Below are positions 28,318 through 40,854 of a stretch of 64,000 nt of DNA, piece by piece. How positions within the stretch are numbered: the first letter of the stretch is position 1; each line of letters opens with the position of its first letter. The position numbers were made by a program, and so were the translations under genes. The notes below the pieces were generated by a model. It did not search any database and was not told the origin of the DNA. It saw only the letters and a list, made by a program, of their open reading frames with translations. The DNA comes from Theobroma cacao (Eukaryota > Streptophyta > Magnoliopsida > Malvales > Malvaceae). The stretch lies in NCBI RefSeq assembly GCF_000208745.1, contig NC_030854.1, positions 29,203,223 to 29,267,222 on the forward strand. Reading direction: 5' to 3'.

Positions 28318-29558
28318 AGCAGCTGTGTCATAACTGATTCAAGTTACTCTACTTTTCTACCTCTCCTCCATCATCTTACATAGTCAGGTAGTTGCCAATC
28401 CTTTGCAGAAGTCTGTTGCATCTACTACCTGCGAGTTCTTACATGGCATGTTTTTTTGGTGATGGTGGGCACCAAAAGCATGTATACTAGGCTAGGAAGG
28501 TGGCCTTTAATCTATCATACACTTGGATATTCTGTCAGAGAGATTGCATAGCTGATGAAAGACTGACACTATCAGAATGTATTAATTATGTAGTTTTTTT
28601 TTTTTTTTTTTTTTTGTGTTTGTTTTGTTTTTTGGCTCATTCTATATTTTTAGCGTCTGTACTGGAGACGGAAAAGTTCAAATATTTAGTTGGTGTTTTG
28701 ACCTTTCCCTTTACCAACCCAAATGAGGCTAGGCTAGTTAATGGCTATTCTGTTCTATTGTCTTATACCTAAGCTGGATTAAATTTTGAATTATGGGTCT
28801 GGTATTTTTCTCCTCTTTTGAATTATTGTTGGATGCTGCGCTTTATCTTGTGTCTGTATGTACATCAGAAGACCGTCCCCACAAGGTTTGGAGGTAGTAA
28901 ATCATTCATATTTATCTCAGAATAGGCAGCGAAGCTACCTGGGTAGAAATGAGTTGGATTTCATCTTCAGATTATTCCATCGCCATGAAGCTATTGTTTT
29001 TGGGGTGAAAGATTTCTCTCTAAAATACAAAAATGGCAACGGGCTTTAGTTATAGTGGAGCATCCTATAAGCGAGTTCAAGTACCAAAAATATAGCCTGC
29101 ATCGAGTTCGGGGCATGAAGTTTCCTACTTGACCAGACCTCATTCATACAAATATTCTATTCACTATAATATACATTGCTTTATGGTGTCAATTTTATCA
29201 CACTTTGAGGTTGGCTTCTTGTGTCATTTCCAAGCAAGTGACATGTTCAGGGATTGCCCTAGGCAATTTGACAAGAGGAAGCAAAGCCCCAATTGTATAT
29301 CAATAGGAAGATTTTATTCATTTTTTAAGCCTGCAGAGATGCTTAGGATAATTTAATATTACACATATCCATCCGCTGTCATTCCGATTTGATGAAGGAT
29401 CACTACATGGTACGTTATATATGTAATTGCAGATGATCTTTCATTTCATTAACATATAAAAAAATGGACAATTCAGTCACTAAACAAAAATGTGAATTAC
29501 AAACTAGCAGCATGCCTCCCCCTAAAACGTGCTAATAATGTAGTACCAAGGACAAGCA
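28318..29558. other. 3' regions of the convergent PP2A and phosphatase genes
   Basis: PP2A 3' UTR from 28318, then unique sequence with a T21 run near 28594. No conserved ORF: the 63-90-codon frames here have no recognisable homology. The 3' UTR of the minus-strand phosphatase occupies the right end. Confidence 0.45.
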
Positions 29559-32500
29559 TCACAACCTCAGGTAAGAGAAGAGAGATGGAACAAGATCTAC
29601 CACGGACCACGCTAGCCCTGCGTATTGAAGGAATCTAATACCTGTGTCGACATCAAATAAATCTTGGCGAGAGAAAAATAACATCTTTTGGACGTAACTT
29701 GATTGCTTAATCTCACTGGACTTCTTCTCAATAGCTGAACCATTAAGCATTGGGATGTAGCTGGTTGATTTTATAGGGATACCCAATGTATTTGATACTA
29801 CAGGAAGGATCCATTTTGCAAGAGCCTTGCTACAGAACTTGACAATAAGGATTGTTGGTATCCCAACAAGCATTCTTCCCAAAAACGCAGGGATTGTGAG
29901 TTGCGAAGTAAATATTCGCGGAACTGCTTCATGGTGGAACTGGTGGTACGTCTGCTGGATCCCAGCAACCTGGTTTAACATTTTCACTTTAGGTTATATG
30001 GATGAATGTGAAAGCATAATATTTTTTTTCACTTAAGGGGGAAATCTATAGATTTTATTAGGTAATGCGTATGAAAATAACATAAAAATTTTGTTTCTAT
30101 ATGAAATTTGTTAAACAAGTCATATTATCTCAACAAATGATGTTCGCTTATCAAGTAACATGCACGTCTTTGCAGTGCTACGAATATTTTGAGTTCCTAC
30201 AAGTACAAGGCTCAAAGCAAAGGCCTAAGGCATGATGCTAGTAGTAAAGCACTTAACCTGTTTCATCTGCTGGATGGGTGCCTCACTGCCTATGCAATGG
30301 CAGAACTGAACCCAATACCACTCAGATGAAGCTGATCTCGCTCAGTCACTTGATCTAAAGGTATCGCACTAGGTTGAATAGGAAGCATTGCATTGCATAA
30401 ACAGATGGTATATCCATAACCACATTCTATACCAGTAGTAAGGGCACAAAATTTACCCCCCAGTAAATTTTCAAATCATGAAGTGATTCACTATTATAAT
30501 GGTATCAAACAATATGCAGAATGTTGGGCAAGCACCAACCACATCACTTTAATAACTTCTTAGATACTTTTCCTCTATCCCAATGCATTTGCTCAATCTT
30601 TTCTGTGTTGGTGTATATGTAGAAATCTATATATTCATACTAATAATATTTGTCAAAATACAGAACCCTAGCTTAGAATTACTCTTGATGCATCTTCTAA
30701 ATGATCAAACAGCTTCAGAAATTTTCTTTGACACAACCAGCATTTACATGATATCTTACTGCAGTCAGGAGTGCAATAAAATAGTGACATTCCAATTTGC
30801 CATCTAACTAGGCTTTTTGAAGGAAACAAAGGGAAATTCTCTTCTGTGTGTTAAATCATGCAAATCCTAAGTTCCCAAACGAACTTGAGAAGCCAAAAGC
30901 TAATCTTTATTGTACTAATAGATAAAGTCTAATATGGTAATCCCATAACCTCTTATATACCTTAAAACTGCCCCTATAACATTAAATATTTACCTCTGAA
31001 TATCTCTATTCCTAACCATAGATGCCAGGGTATCAGTTGTTTGTCAAGCATGAAGTTCCTATATGCATAACAGTACAGACCACTTTTGACTTTTTCAAGG
31101 CACAAGCAACTGTGGCTATCTTATTAAAACAAGATATTATAGTTTTTTCCCAGAGACATGCACATATTTCATATTTTCTTCAATGAAAACAATGCATCTC
31201 ACAGTTTTATTTTCTTGTTTCAAGAGCCTATGATCTTAACTTTTTGCATTCAATAATGTTAATAGATTTTAAAGACAGTAATTAGTCAAAGATGCATTGC
31301 CAACAAGAATTCAGGTTATAACAGAAAATAGCTTAGAATAATTTCAATGCTATATGGTTGATCGATTACTTACAATTCCGAATGCAACACCGTTGAAGGC
31401 AGTGTGGTACTCAAAACTTGGAGTTGGAAGCTCGGGAGTGGGATAAGCAAAAAGTAAGAGGAAGCTCAGTGCAGCCCAAAAGGATGTAACTGCAACAGGA
31501 AAAGTAAGCATAAAAAATATAGAAAGTATATCTTACATTTCAACATTCAAATATTCAACTAGAACCAGGAGTATATATTATGTTTCAAGCATTAGAATAC
31601 CAATCATACTTTGTGAGCTAAAAAGCCACCGCTCATATTAATCAACAGAACCAAGGGCATGGAAACAGAAGACTGACTTAACTATTCCTAAAAGCCCCAT
31701 CTTTACAGGAATTACAAATACGCCTAAGTTATGGCACACAGCTTGTCTCCTTTATTTACAGAGATTTCAGTCTTCCAAATCGAGTCCTGATGCCTACCAG
31801 GCCAAATTCTACAGTTGGTTTGGACCCCTATTCATCTAATTGGGTAGGTAACAATTCAACCTGCTCAAACAGACTCTTTTTGCATATGAAAGCACTAAAT
31901 ATGCTGACTGTAAGTTTACTTACCGTTTTGTCCTGAGACAATAAAACCATCCACATATTCATGGACTGTTAGCCAAAACGCAAGAATCACCAATCCAACA
32001 GCAAGTCCACCAATGATATCAATCAAGCTATGCATGCCAAGATAAATCCTTCCTAGCAACGAAATAAAATTTGGTTGAACATTTGCAGTAAGGAAAAGTT
32101 AGAACTCTAACAAGAACTTTCTAATAAAATTAAACTTACCAACTCCAATGAGGCCCACAAGCAAGCCAGCAAAGGCAACTGCAGCAAGTTCCACACAAGC
32201 ATCTCTACTCTGTGCGGAGGATAGAACATAGTATAAAAGGTATCTGGATGCAAAGGCATAGCAACTCAGTAATGATTTCAATTCTCAACCAAATACAAAC
32301 TGATGAATTGACAAGTAAATATAGAAGATTTCTTTATTCATTATAAAGGGTTGGCAATCCATCAGATCCAAGGCTTTTCTTTTAGTTTTTCCTTTCTTTT
32401 CCTGTCCTATCAACACATGAGAATTGCTTTGAGCTTGATAACAATGTATATACTTTATTCCTGTGATTCTTTAGGCATAGGACTTCCAAGGTTTCTTGAC

Positions 32501-33090
32501 CAATATTGAAGGGTTAATGAGCAAGTCACACTCACACCTTGTTGATATCCTTGAAGCACTTTTGACCACAATTTAATAGTTGTCTCAATAACACTATTTC
32601 TCAAAAGAGCCATTTATGAGAACAAAGTACTGATAAAAGGTGAACCGTATCAGCTAGAACAGAAGCACGTAAAAAAGTTAATGTAAATAGGAAACTTCAA
32701 TACCCTGATAAGCATACTGTGTTGAGAGTATGAGAAGAAGGCAATCCATATTCCAGCGCATTATCTTCTTCATCTTTTGTGGCCGTTATCCTTCTAACAG
32801 GTGGGCAACTGGGTCTAGGAGCTGACACCACATCCTAGAAACAATACAGACCACCAAGCAAAAACCAAACAAAGTATCAACTTTATGGATTCATTCAATA
32901 CATTAAACAAAAAAAGAAGATAAAAATATGTAAGGAGGAGAAAAGAAAAACCTTTATGCAGTTGCCCATATAATCACAGAAAGCCATCAACAATGTCATC
33001 TGCCTAGCCAATTTTCCATGCCCACTCTAAAAAACACCATCCAAGAAAAATACCCAATATGAACAATTACATATCAGAAGTAAACACAAA

Positions 33091-33134
<44 letters not shown>

Positions 33135-33514
33135 CAAACCAGAAAAGCAAAGGAAGGAAAGCAGTGTAAAAAGGCACAGAAACTATAGAGGACAACACAG
33201 AAAAGAGACCATCCCAGAGTTTATGCTGATGTTTCTGTCAAAAAAAGAAACCCACAAGACCAAAGACAATTAGAATCACCCAGAAAAGCTTAAAAGCCAA
33301 CAAAGAAACAAAAAAAAAATGACAATCTGGTATAGTTTCTTTTGGTCCAAACCTGGATCTTGAGGATGATAGAAGTGCCTGTTACAACACGGTGAGCCAC
33401 CCGAGGTTGTAGCAAAGATCTAATCTTTTTGGTTACATTGAAATATGTAGATATAACAATCCAAGAAAAAATTCCACATAAAGCCACCCCTTGCCACGCT
33501 GCTATGCTCTCCAT
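29559..33514 (-). CDS. LPPD: Long-chain-base-1-phosphate (sphingosine-1-phosphate type) phosphatase, LPP-delta
   Basis: Eight exons on the minus strand: 33514-33353, 33234-33140 (edge uncertain), 33026-32952, 32834-32704, 32243-32140, 32052-31924, 31489-31374 and 29969-29559, giving about 406 residues. Known: this PAP2-superfamily ER membrane enzyme removes phosphate from phosphorylated sphingoid bases, affecting ABA and stress signalling. Seen: the catalytic triad of motifs KDVVSAPRP (110-118), LPSSHT (141-146) and GRIYLGMHSLID (189-200); several hydrophobic spans (GIFSWIVIS; LLVGLIGVG; VGLVILAFWL; WAALSFLLLFAYP); and the family C-terminus DTGIRFLQYAGLAWSVVDL. Start MESIAAWQ matches the family. 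Motif 3 has Gly where many PAP2 enzymes have Ser, as in the plant orthologue. Odd: the exon 2/exon 3 junction does not give a canonical GT-AG join in the expected frame (see findings). Confidence 0.93.
33091..33132. repeat. (GA)n microsatellite in phosphatase intron 2
   Basis: About 20 GA dinucleotides, with one T interruption at the left, starting only eight bases inside the exon 2 donor on the transcribed strand, where they form a CU tract. Confidence 0.95.
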
Positions 33515-34032
33515 TTAATCTCTCCTCCTCTTTCCTTTCCCTTCCTTTCCCTCCTCCAAATGGGGGATCAGAAGAAGAAACAAAAGAAAACAGAAAACAA
33601 AGATTCCTATTTCCACAGTCTGTAACTTTCAAACTACTATTAAAAAGACTTGGACTTGGGGAGGAAACTTAGGAGGCAATTGGCTAAATTTTGTTGTTTT
33701 CAATGTCCGTCACACGCTCAAAAAAGAAAATTACTGTAACCAAATTACTATTTGGTGTTCATTTTTTTTTTCTTTTTTAAAAATTGACATATTTTCCTTT
33801 TGGGTTCATGGCTTAGTTGGACTCTGACTGGCAGAGAGAAAGGTCAGCAACAACACGGAGTAGAACATTCTAATGAAAAAAATATAAAGAAGGGAAATTG
33901 AGACCATACATTGGAGCTTCGCATCAAAGTGGTGCTGCTACCTTTTAGGTTCCCATTTAATGCCGGCACAGCCACTCCCATGTGCTTTGTTTCCAAAGGT
34001 AGTCATGTGTTTGTTTGTGTGAGTTAGTAATG
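33515..34032. promoter_or_regulatory. Upstream region of the phosphatase gene
   Basis: On the minus strand this holds the leader (CT/GA-rich just before the ATG) and putative promoter. No TATA element can be assigned with confidence. Confidence 0.35.
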
Positions 34033-36665
34033 ATATGTGGATTTTGATTAATACTTTTTTTCACCTCTTTCTTAAGGACTAATGTAATTATAAATGTTTT
34101 AATATTGAAGCTTATTATAGTAAGAGTCCTGATATTGCATTTCACATTGGTTTTTTTTTTTTTTTAAAGATTTGCATTTCATATTGTTGAGATACTTTTT
34201 TTCTTTTTCCTTTGTGAGGGGAAAAAGTAACGGGATGATGCATCACATGGAATTAGTGGGAATTGCCAATTACTCTATTTATTTATGGAATTTTTTAAAT
34301 TTTATAAATTTAGATCTTAGATGGTATTTGGTATAAGAATGTGCATTCATATTTCTTATAATGTGTCTAATTAAATTATATTATAGTGTTTGTTTTGAAA
34401 TAAACCAATGCGGTGTAATATTGTAATGCAATTAATATAATATAAGATTGCAATACAATTAACATATTACAATGCGATCATATTACAGTTCATGAATGTA
34501 ATGAGACTGCATTGAAAAACTAATGTAATCTCATTTTATAACTTATTCTGTAATATTATCAAACTTGATTTGATATTTTTGTCCATATTCAATCAATAAA
34601 ATTTTACAACTTAATTTTATCACTTTGAAAAATTTTTAAGAATTAAAAATACTTTTAAATTTTTGAAAAATAAAAATAATTTTTTAATTTTTAGAAATTA
34701 TAAAAAATAAAAAATAAAAAATAAAAATAATTCCTAATTATTAAAAAATATAAAATAATAAAAATAGAAATAATTTTTATTTTTAAGAAATTATAAAAAG
34801 ATTAAAAAATCCATAAAATAAAAAATATATTTAGAATTTTTGAAAAAATAGAATATATTCTTTTTTATGCTCATAATTTTTTAAAATTATAAAAATTATT
34901 TCCTCTTTGTAATTTTTAATGAACTTTTAAAAATAAAAANTTCAATTTTTTTTTCAAAAAATCTCTTTTTGTTTTTTATTTTTTGATTTTTTTCTAAAAA
35001 GAAATATTTCTTTGTATAATGTTTTAGAAATATTTCAAAATAATAATAACAATAACAATATATCTCAAAATTTTCAAAATTGCTAACAAATAAAAAATTA
35101 TTTCATATAAAAATTTACAATAAAAAAATAAAAATATACTAAATTTACATTTTAATATATAAAAGTAATTTTGAAATTAACATTACATTTTCAATAAAGT
35201 GTTTGTAACTCAAACATTGTAATGATATCTTTCTAGCATTTTAATTACACTTTCCCTAATATACCAAATGCTACAATATTATCTTCTCAACAATCACATT
35301 TCTTACACTGTAATTAATATCTTTTTTTTTTTATCTTATACCATGAGTATTTTTAATCTTTGTTTGAGATTAATATCCTCTCCAAACGATTTTAAGATCG
35401 TACTCCTCCACATCTATCTAGTATACACAAGATTTTACCCTTGAAGTACTTTTCAAAGATCTCTACAATGACCAAACCCTAAAGAATAGGATCCTATATG
35501 TTATTGTTTGATTACATTCTTTATCTTACAAAAATATTTTCAAATTTATTGCAGTTTTATCAAATGTACTATTATGATTATTTATAGCATTTATCACAGT
35601 AGCCAACTAGGTTACAGAGTGTCAACAATTTTACTTTCTTTTTAATTATTTCAATAAATTTGTAGGTTGCTTGACTTGCTTCATTAAAGATTAGACTAAC
35701 TTTGCGCAAAAAGAAAAAGACTAGCCTAAATTGAAATCTAAATTGCACAGATATTTGGGTTTTTATTATATTTTTTTCAACTCTTTCTTACGGACTAAAA
35801 TAATTGTAAATGTTTTAATATTGAAGCTTATCATAATAAGAGTCTTAATTTTGCATTTCATATGGTTGAGATACAGTTTTGTTTTTCTTTGTGAGGGGAA
35901 AAAAAATAATGAGATGATGCATCACATGGAATTTGTGGGAAGTGCAACTAACTCTGTTTATTTATGGATTTTTTAAAATTTTATTAATTTAGAGCATAAT
36001 GCAATGCTAGAAAATTGAAACTTATGCATGTCTACATATGTAGTAATCTTGATTTTTCATGTATAGAAAAGAGAAAGAGAAAAAAAAAAGACTATGATTT
36101 TTTTTAATAGGGTCAAAGATATCTTTATATTTTGTGTAGATCTAATTTTTTTTCTTAAACAATTTTAAGAGTGCGTTATTTCATATCGATTTAGTGCATT
36201 ATAAATTTTATTCTTAAAATCGAATCTTAAATGATATTATATTCTTGTCAGTTTTATCTTAGGTCAGCACTCAGCAGTATCTTTATTAGTCTTTGTTTGA
36301 GACTAATCCTTTCCGGACGATTTTAGGACCGTACTCCTCCACATCTATTTAGTACACTTAGGATTTTACGCTCAGAATACTTTTTACAAGGATCTTTACA
36401 GGGACCAAACCCTAAACGATAAGACTATGTTATTGTTTGACCACTTCTTTATCTAACAACAATATTTTCCTATTGACTAAAGTTTGATTATTGCATAAGG
36501 TAGGTTATATTAAATGTACTATTTACGATTATTTATAACATTTATCACGGTAGCTAACTATGTTAGAGAGTGTCAACAATTCTGCCTTCTTTTTAATTAT
36601 TTCAAATAATTTTTTAGGTTGCTGTATTAAAGATTTCCCTAATTTTGTACAAAAAGAAAAAGATT
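34033..36665. repeat. Degraded tandem segmental duplication
   Basis: Block A (about 34033-34320) reappears as A' (about 35757-36000): both contain AATGTTTTAATATTGAAGCTTAT and GATGATGCATCACATGGAATT. Block B (about 35335-35720) reappears as B' (about 36268-36665): both contain CGTACTCCTCCACATCTAT, CAAACCCTAAA and GAGTGTCAACAATT. The order A-B-A'-B' shows a tandem duplication of a non-coding segment; the first copy also holds about 1 kb of extra AT-rich DNA (34321-35330). No coding content is recognised. Confidence 0.7.
34321..35330. mobile_element. AT-rich insertion inside the first duplicate, possibly MITE-like
   Basis: This segment is absent from the second duplicate. Near its ends are GGTATTTGGTATAAGAATGTG (34323) and ATATACCAAATGCTACAATA (35258), which share GCATTTGGTAT in opposite orientation and hint at inverted ends. 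It contains one N (34940). No TSD was confirmed, so the transposon call is weak. Confidence 0.3.
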
Positions 36666-37659
36666 AAATTGCCTATCACGACAAAGGTTATTTATAAAGA
36701 TTAGTGTGGTTGGTAAGCCAAGAGCATTGTCAAGCTGACTTGGTTGTAAGCTTTGGCTTTAGGTGTTTGATGCACATTTGAGGTCATGTTTCTCATTCGA
36801 CACAATTGGTTTGGTCTAACTCTGTGCATTTTCGATTCTTTTTTCAAGTTATATTGAGCTCTATTAAGGTTAGACCGACTTTTCACCCTCATATTGGTCA
36901 TGACGCTTCTATCGCTAAAATGAACTTTTGTGTACTTTTTAGTAGAACAATTGTAATAGGTTGGATTTGAACTCTGTAATTTTACTTTTTTTTAAGATAT
37001 TTGTAGCAATTTTTCAGATATATAAGAGAAATGAAAGAAAGAATTTGAATTATAAATTTCAACCTTCTTAAAAATGGAAAATGTTATTAGTTTATAAAAA
37101 ATTAGTAAATTACTCTTCTTGAAACTTAATTTTTGAAATTTTTTTTTAATCAATTTTAAAAAGTAACATATGTAGTGGTTAGGTCAGCGGTGGCTTGTTT
37201 TGATAACAAAGGACGGATATGGTTTCCATATATTTTAGTTTTACATGTAATTATTTTTTGTTTTAATTTTTTTTAATTTGATTTCTTAAAATATTGTGAA
37301 ACTTATACTTACTAGCTAAGCCTAACATATCAATTCTAATCCAATATACTAAGCCTATCAAATTAAAAAAAAAAAAGAGTCTACTAATCCAAATCTATTA
37401 AGTCTTAGTATAAATATAAATTTATCATAACAAGTTATATCTCAGTAGTTTAGCCCAATAGCCCGATATACTAATTAACAATTGAAGAAGCAAATAGAAA
37501 ATCAAAAGAAAGCTTCATCAGGAAACTACTTATTTCATGCAGAACACATTAAGTAAAAAGGTATTTTATTTGAGTTTGAAAAATTATTTTCTTTTTCACT
37601 CCTATGCATAGAGAGTGTGAGAGAGACTCATTTCATAATTCCGTTCAGTTATATTTATA
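36666..37659. other. Intergenic, nothing recognised
   Basis: AT-rich with a slightly GC-richer patch at 36690-36960. The 66-codon minus-strand frame there has no recognisable homology. Confidence 0.35.
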
Positions 37660-37667
37660 TATGATAC

Positions 37668-38855
37668 CAATGGCGGAGCTAGGATTTCGCGTTTGGGGGG
37701 TGAAAAATCGAAGACAATGTTTATAAATTAATAGTCATACTAGAAATTTAATGTTTAATAATAATATAAAACAACTTAGACAAAAAACGTTCATATGAAA
37801 TTATACAAATAAATTCTGAAAATTATTCAAAAGAATCAATCATAATAATTTACTTAAAATAATTAACTAGTATAATAATAAATAATTTAATAATGACAAT
37901 AATATCAATTTCTAGATAAACTTAACAACAAATAAAAATTAACAAATATAATAACAAAAATCTCAATGGGAAGCAATGCCCTAAAAAATATTAGGGTCTA
38001 TCAACAAATAATTCAATGGAGAAGCAATTCTCTAAAATTAATGTCAAAAATTAAATACAAAATAAACAATTCAACCAGGAAGTAATCCTCGAATAAAAAA
38101 CTTAATTGTTCATAGGAATTTAAGCACAAAAAAAAACACAACTNTAATTTGTAAGAAAACAATCAAGCAATCTTTAAATAAATAAGTAATAACTAACCTT
38201 AAGTGTTTAATCAAATTGCTTTCAACAAAAATTAGTTAAGACAGTAAATCCTAAATCAAAATCATCAAGTAGAAATTATTAAATAAAAAATAAAAAAATA
38301 AAAAACATTAAAAAAAATAAGTAAATAAATTAATCTTACCAATTATCATGATATGAAAATTGAGCTACTGACTAAAAGTTTTCTATGCAGAGAATGCTGA
38401 CAAGCAGAAAAGTGTAGAAAAATGATTTTTTTTTTGTTTCTACAGCATTTGGTAAAAAAGAAAAGAGAGCAAGTGGTGGTTGTGAGGTTTTAAAGAGGTG
38501 GGGTTTGAACATAATTCAATTGCAATTGGTTTTTTTTTTTAAGAAAATGCAATTGGTTTTATTTTAATCTTATTAAAATTAGTTGTTAACTAATTGTTAT
38601 GGGATATTTCACTAAATAAAAAATTATTGTAGGTGTAAAATTATAAATTTTTTAGAAAGTAAAAATATGTTAGAAAAATTTTAAAATTTTTGCTGAGGGA
38701 AAATTATAAAATTTCTAAAAAGCAAAGGCAAGTTATAAAAATTTAAAAATTATTGGAGGGGCAACATTATAAAATTTTTAAAAATAAAAAAATAAAAAAT
38801 TTAAAAATTGTAGGGGATGGGGGCCCCCACTACCTCCCCTTCCTCTCCATCTCTG
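37668..38855. mobile_element. Non-autonomous hAT-like element with 8-bp TSD
   Basis: Starts CAATGGCGGAGCTAGG and ends CCTCTCCATCTCTG (reverse complement CAGAGATGGAGAGG), giving short imperfect inverted ends of the CA(G)TGGCGGAGCCAGG type common in plant hAT elements. Flanks TATGATAC (37660-37667) and TATGATAT (38856-38863) form an 8-bp target duplication with one mismatch. The 1188-bp interior is AT-rich with no transposase; it ends in a G/C-rich run (GGGGATGGGGGCCCCC). Confidence 0.65.
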
Positions 38856-38863
38856 TATGATAT

Positions 38864-40854
38864 CATAATTATTGTTAATGTGATTTTTTTTTTGTTTAAT
38901 GTCTTGTAGATTTTATTTAATTTTTTAAAAGAGCGAGAATTAGATGATTTATAAAGTTCTTATTAACTATTAAGTGTCTCTTTCTTATGATTAACCTCCT
39001 TAAAAATACTCTAGCTTCACCCTGATTAATTACTAATGTACATAAATGTTACTGTTTTAGTTATTTAACCGTTGAAAAATAATGAATCTCCCACTTTGTT
39101 ACGTGATTATATCCATGTGATAAGAATTTGAAAAGAAAATAGAATTTCTTTTACAAAACACTGGTTTGTTATAATTTTTTATTTTCACGAAAACATGATT
39201 AGGTAATAGAACAATTGATTTGGATGATGAGGTAGAATGTTAGATGGGAGGTTGTATTATTTTTTAACTATTGAGTAATAAAAATAATAAATATAAAAAT
39301 TAATTATTAATTGTCTAAAAGTTGAGTAAATAAAACAGAAAATTTTAAATTAAATGATACAAAATTGATTTACTGTAAAAGAAATTGAAAGTTCTTTTGT
39401 GCCAGCCATTCAATATTGACCAGCTGCTCGGGTCTAAACCAGAGGGGAAGGAAAGAAAGCATTGACCATCCAGGCCTGTTGTTTGATGTCATATGCAATG
39501 GGCTTCAATGACAACTGCTCGGGTCTCAATCAGAGGGGAAGGAAAGAAAACATTGACCATCCAAGCCTGTTGTTTCATGTCATATGCAGTGGGCTTCAAT
39601 GACAATTATGGAAGATTTTTCCATCTAAAACTTAGTTTATGTAATCTTGATTTTTGACAATTTGGCTTTTATAAATATTATTTTCGATCAATTCAAAATT
39701 TTGGATTCTGATAATCATTGAATAAAAAACTACATTAGAACATTTGATCAAATTTATTTAATTGATAATTGATAATATGTTTGATCCCATAATAAAATTT
39801 AAACCGAATGAATATTGATAAAACATTTAGTTGCATCAAATCCACATTAAATCGATTTTAAGTAATTATTTTATTATTTAATCTTTTAAAAATTCTTTAC
39901 AAGTGGTGAAATTTAAACTTGTAACAACTTACTTATTCATTAACAATCTTATCATCAAATGTTTTGTTAAGTATTTACTGCATTTAATATCAAAAGCAAC
40001 TATAAGATCATCTTTGAATTGGATGGGACTGGTTGGTTGAACCAGTCCTGTTCCATTATTAAACACATTGCTGGTAAAGGGTCACATGCTATTATATTCG
40101 CATAAAGCCAGATTTTTTTTTTTGAAAAGCACATGAAGCCAGACTTGTCAATTTATCAGTTTGAATATGATAGAATCTGGCAGTATCTCTATGAGGAGTG
40201 CTACGTAAAGAAGAAGGATTAACAATTTCTTATTTTTCTAGAAAAATCCTATTTTTTTAGATTGAAATATTCTAAAGAAAACTAAGTTGCTTCAACCTTT
40301 AAAATTGGACCCTCGTATTAGTTACAAATACAATCATTCCGTTTTAATATTTATTGTTTTTTTGGATTTTTTAAAAGCAAAATGTTAAAGGTGAATATGG
40401 ATATAGAAGTGAATAAATAATAATACTTTTGAAGCATATAAAGTTAAACAAAAAAGTTTTTTTTAAGATATACTTTTGTATAGAATAATTATGTTAAAAT
40501 TTATGTTTATTTTTTTTTATCATTTGCATATTTTTAATCAATTTTACTACATACCATTTTCTTTCACTATATAATAATATGTTAAATGAAAAGGACCAAT
40601 AATAAAAAAGCAATTAAGAAAAACAGAGAATGCATAAGTATTTATTTATGTTTCACTAATTAACAATTTATTGAATAAAAGAAAAAAATATCACATCTTG
40701 CGACAATGTGCGAGCAGGATTGCTTGTTCGTACTAAAAGCAAATGTTTTTTGGGCATGAGGGGTGATAAAAGAATAATCAGTGTACTGTTTTTTGGTTCA
40801 ATTTTACTAGCTAATGACGATTAAGCTTGCATTGCAATTGTTTGCAGCATCACC
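38864..40854. other. Intergenic with a 91-bp tandem duplication
   Basis: AT-rich DNA. The only structured part is the duplication at about 39420-39605. No coding region is recognised. Confidence 0.4.
39420..39605. repeat. 91-bp direct tandem duplication
   Basis: Two copies in register: CTGCTCGGGTCT begins at 39424 and 39515. Both continue through CAGAGGGGAAGGAAAGAAA, CATTGACCATCCA and GTCATATGCA to GGGCTTCAATGACA. Only a handful of mismatches separate them, so the duplication is fairly recent. Confidence 0.85.

Noticed and set aside
36701..36901. 66-codon minus-strand ORF
   Set aside because: No recognisable domain; no splice or promoter context supports it.
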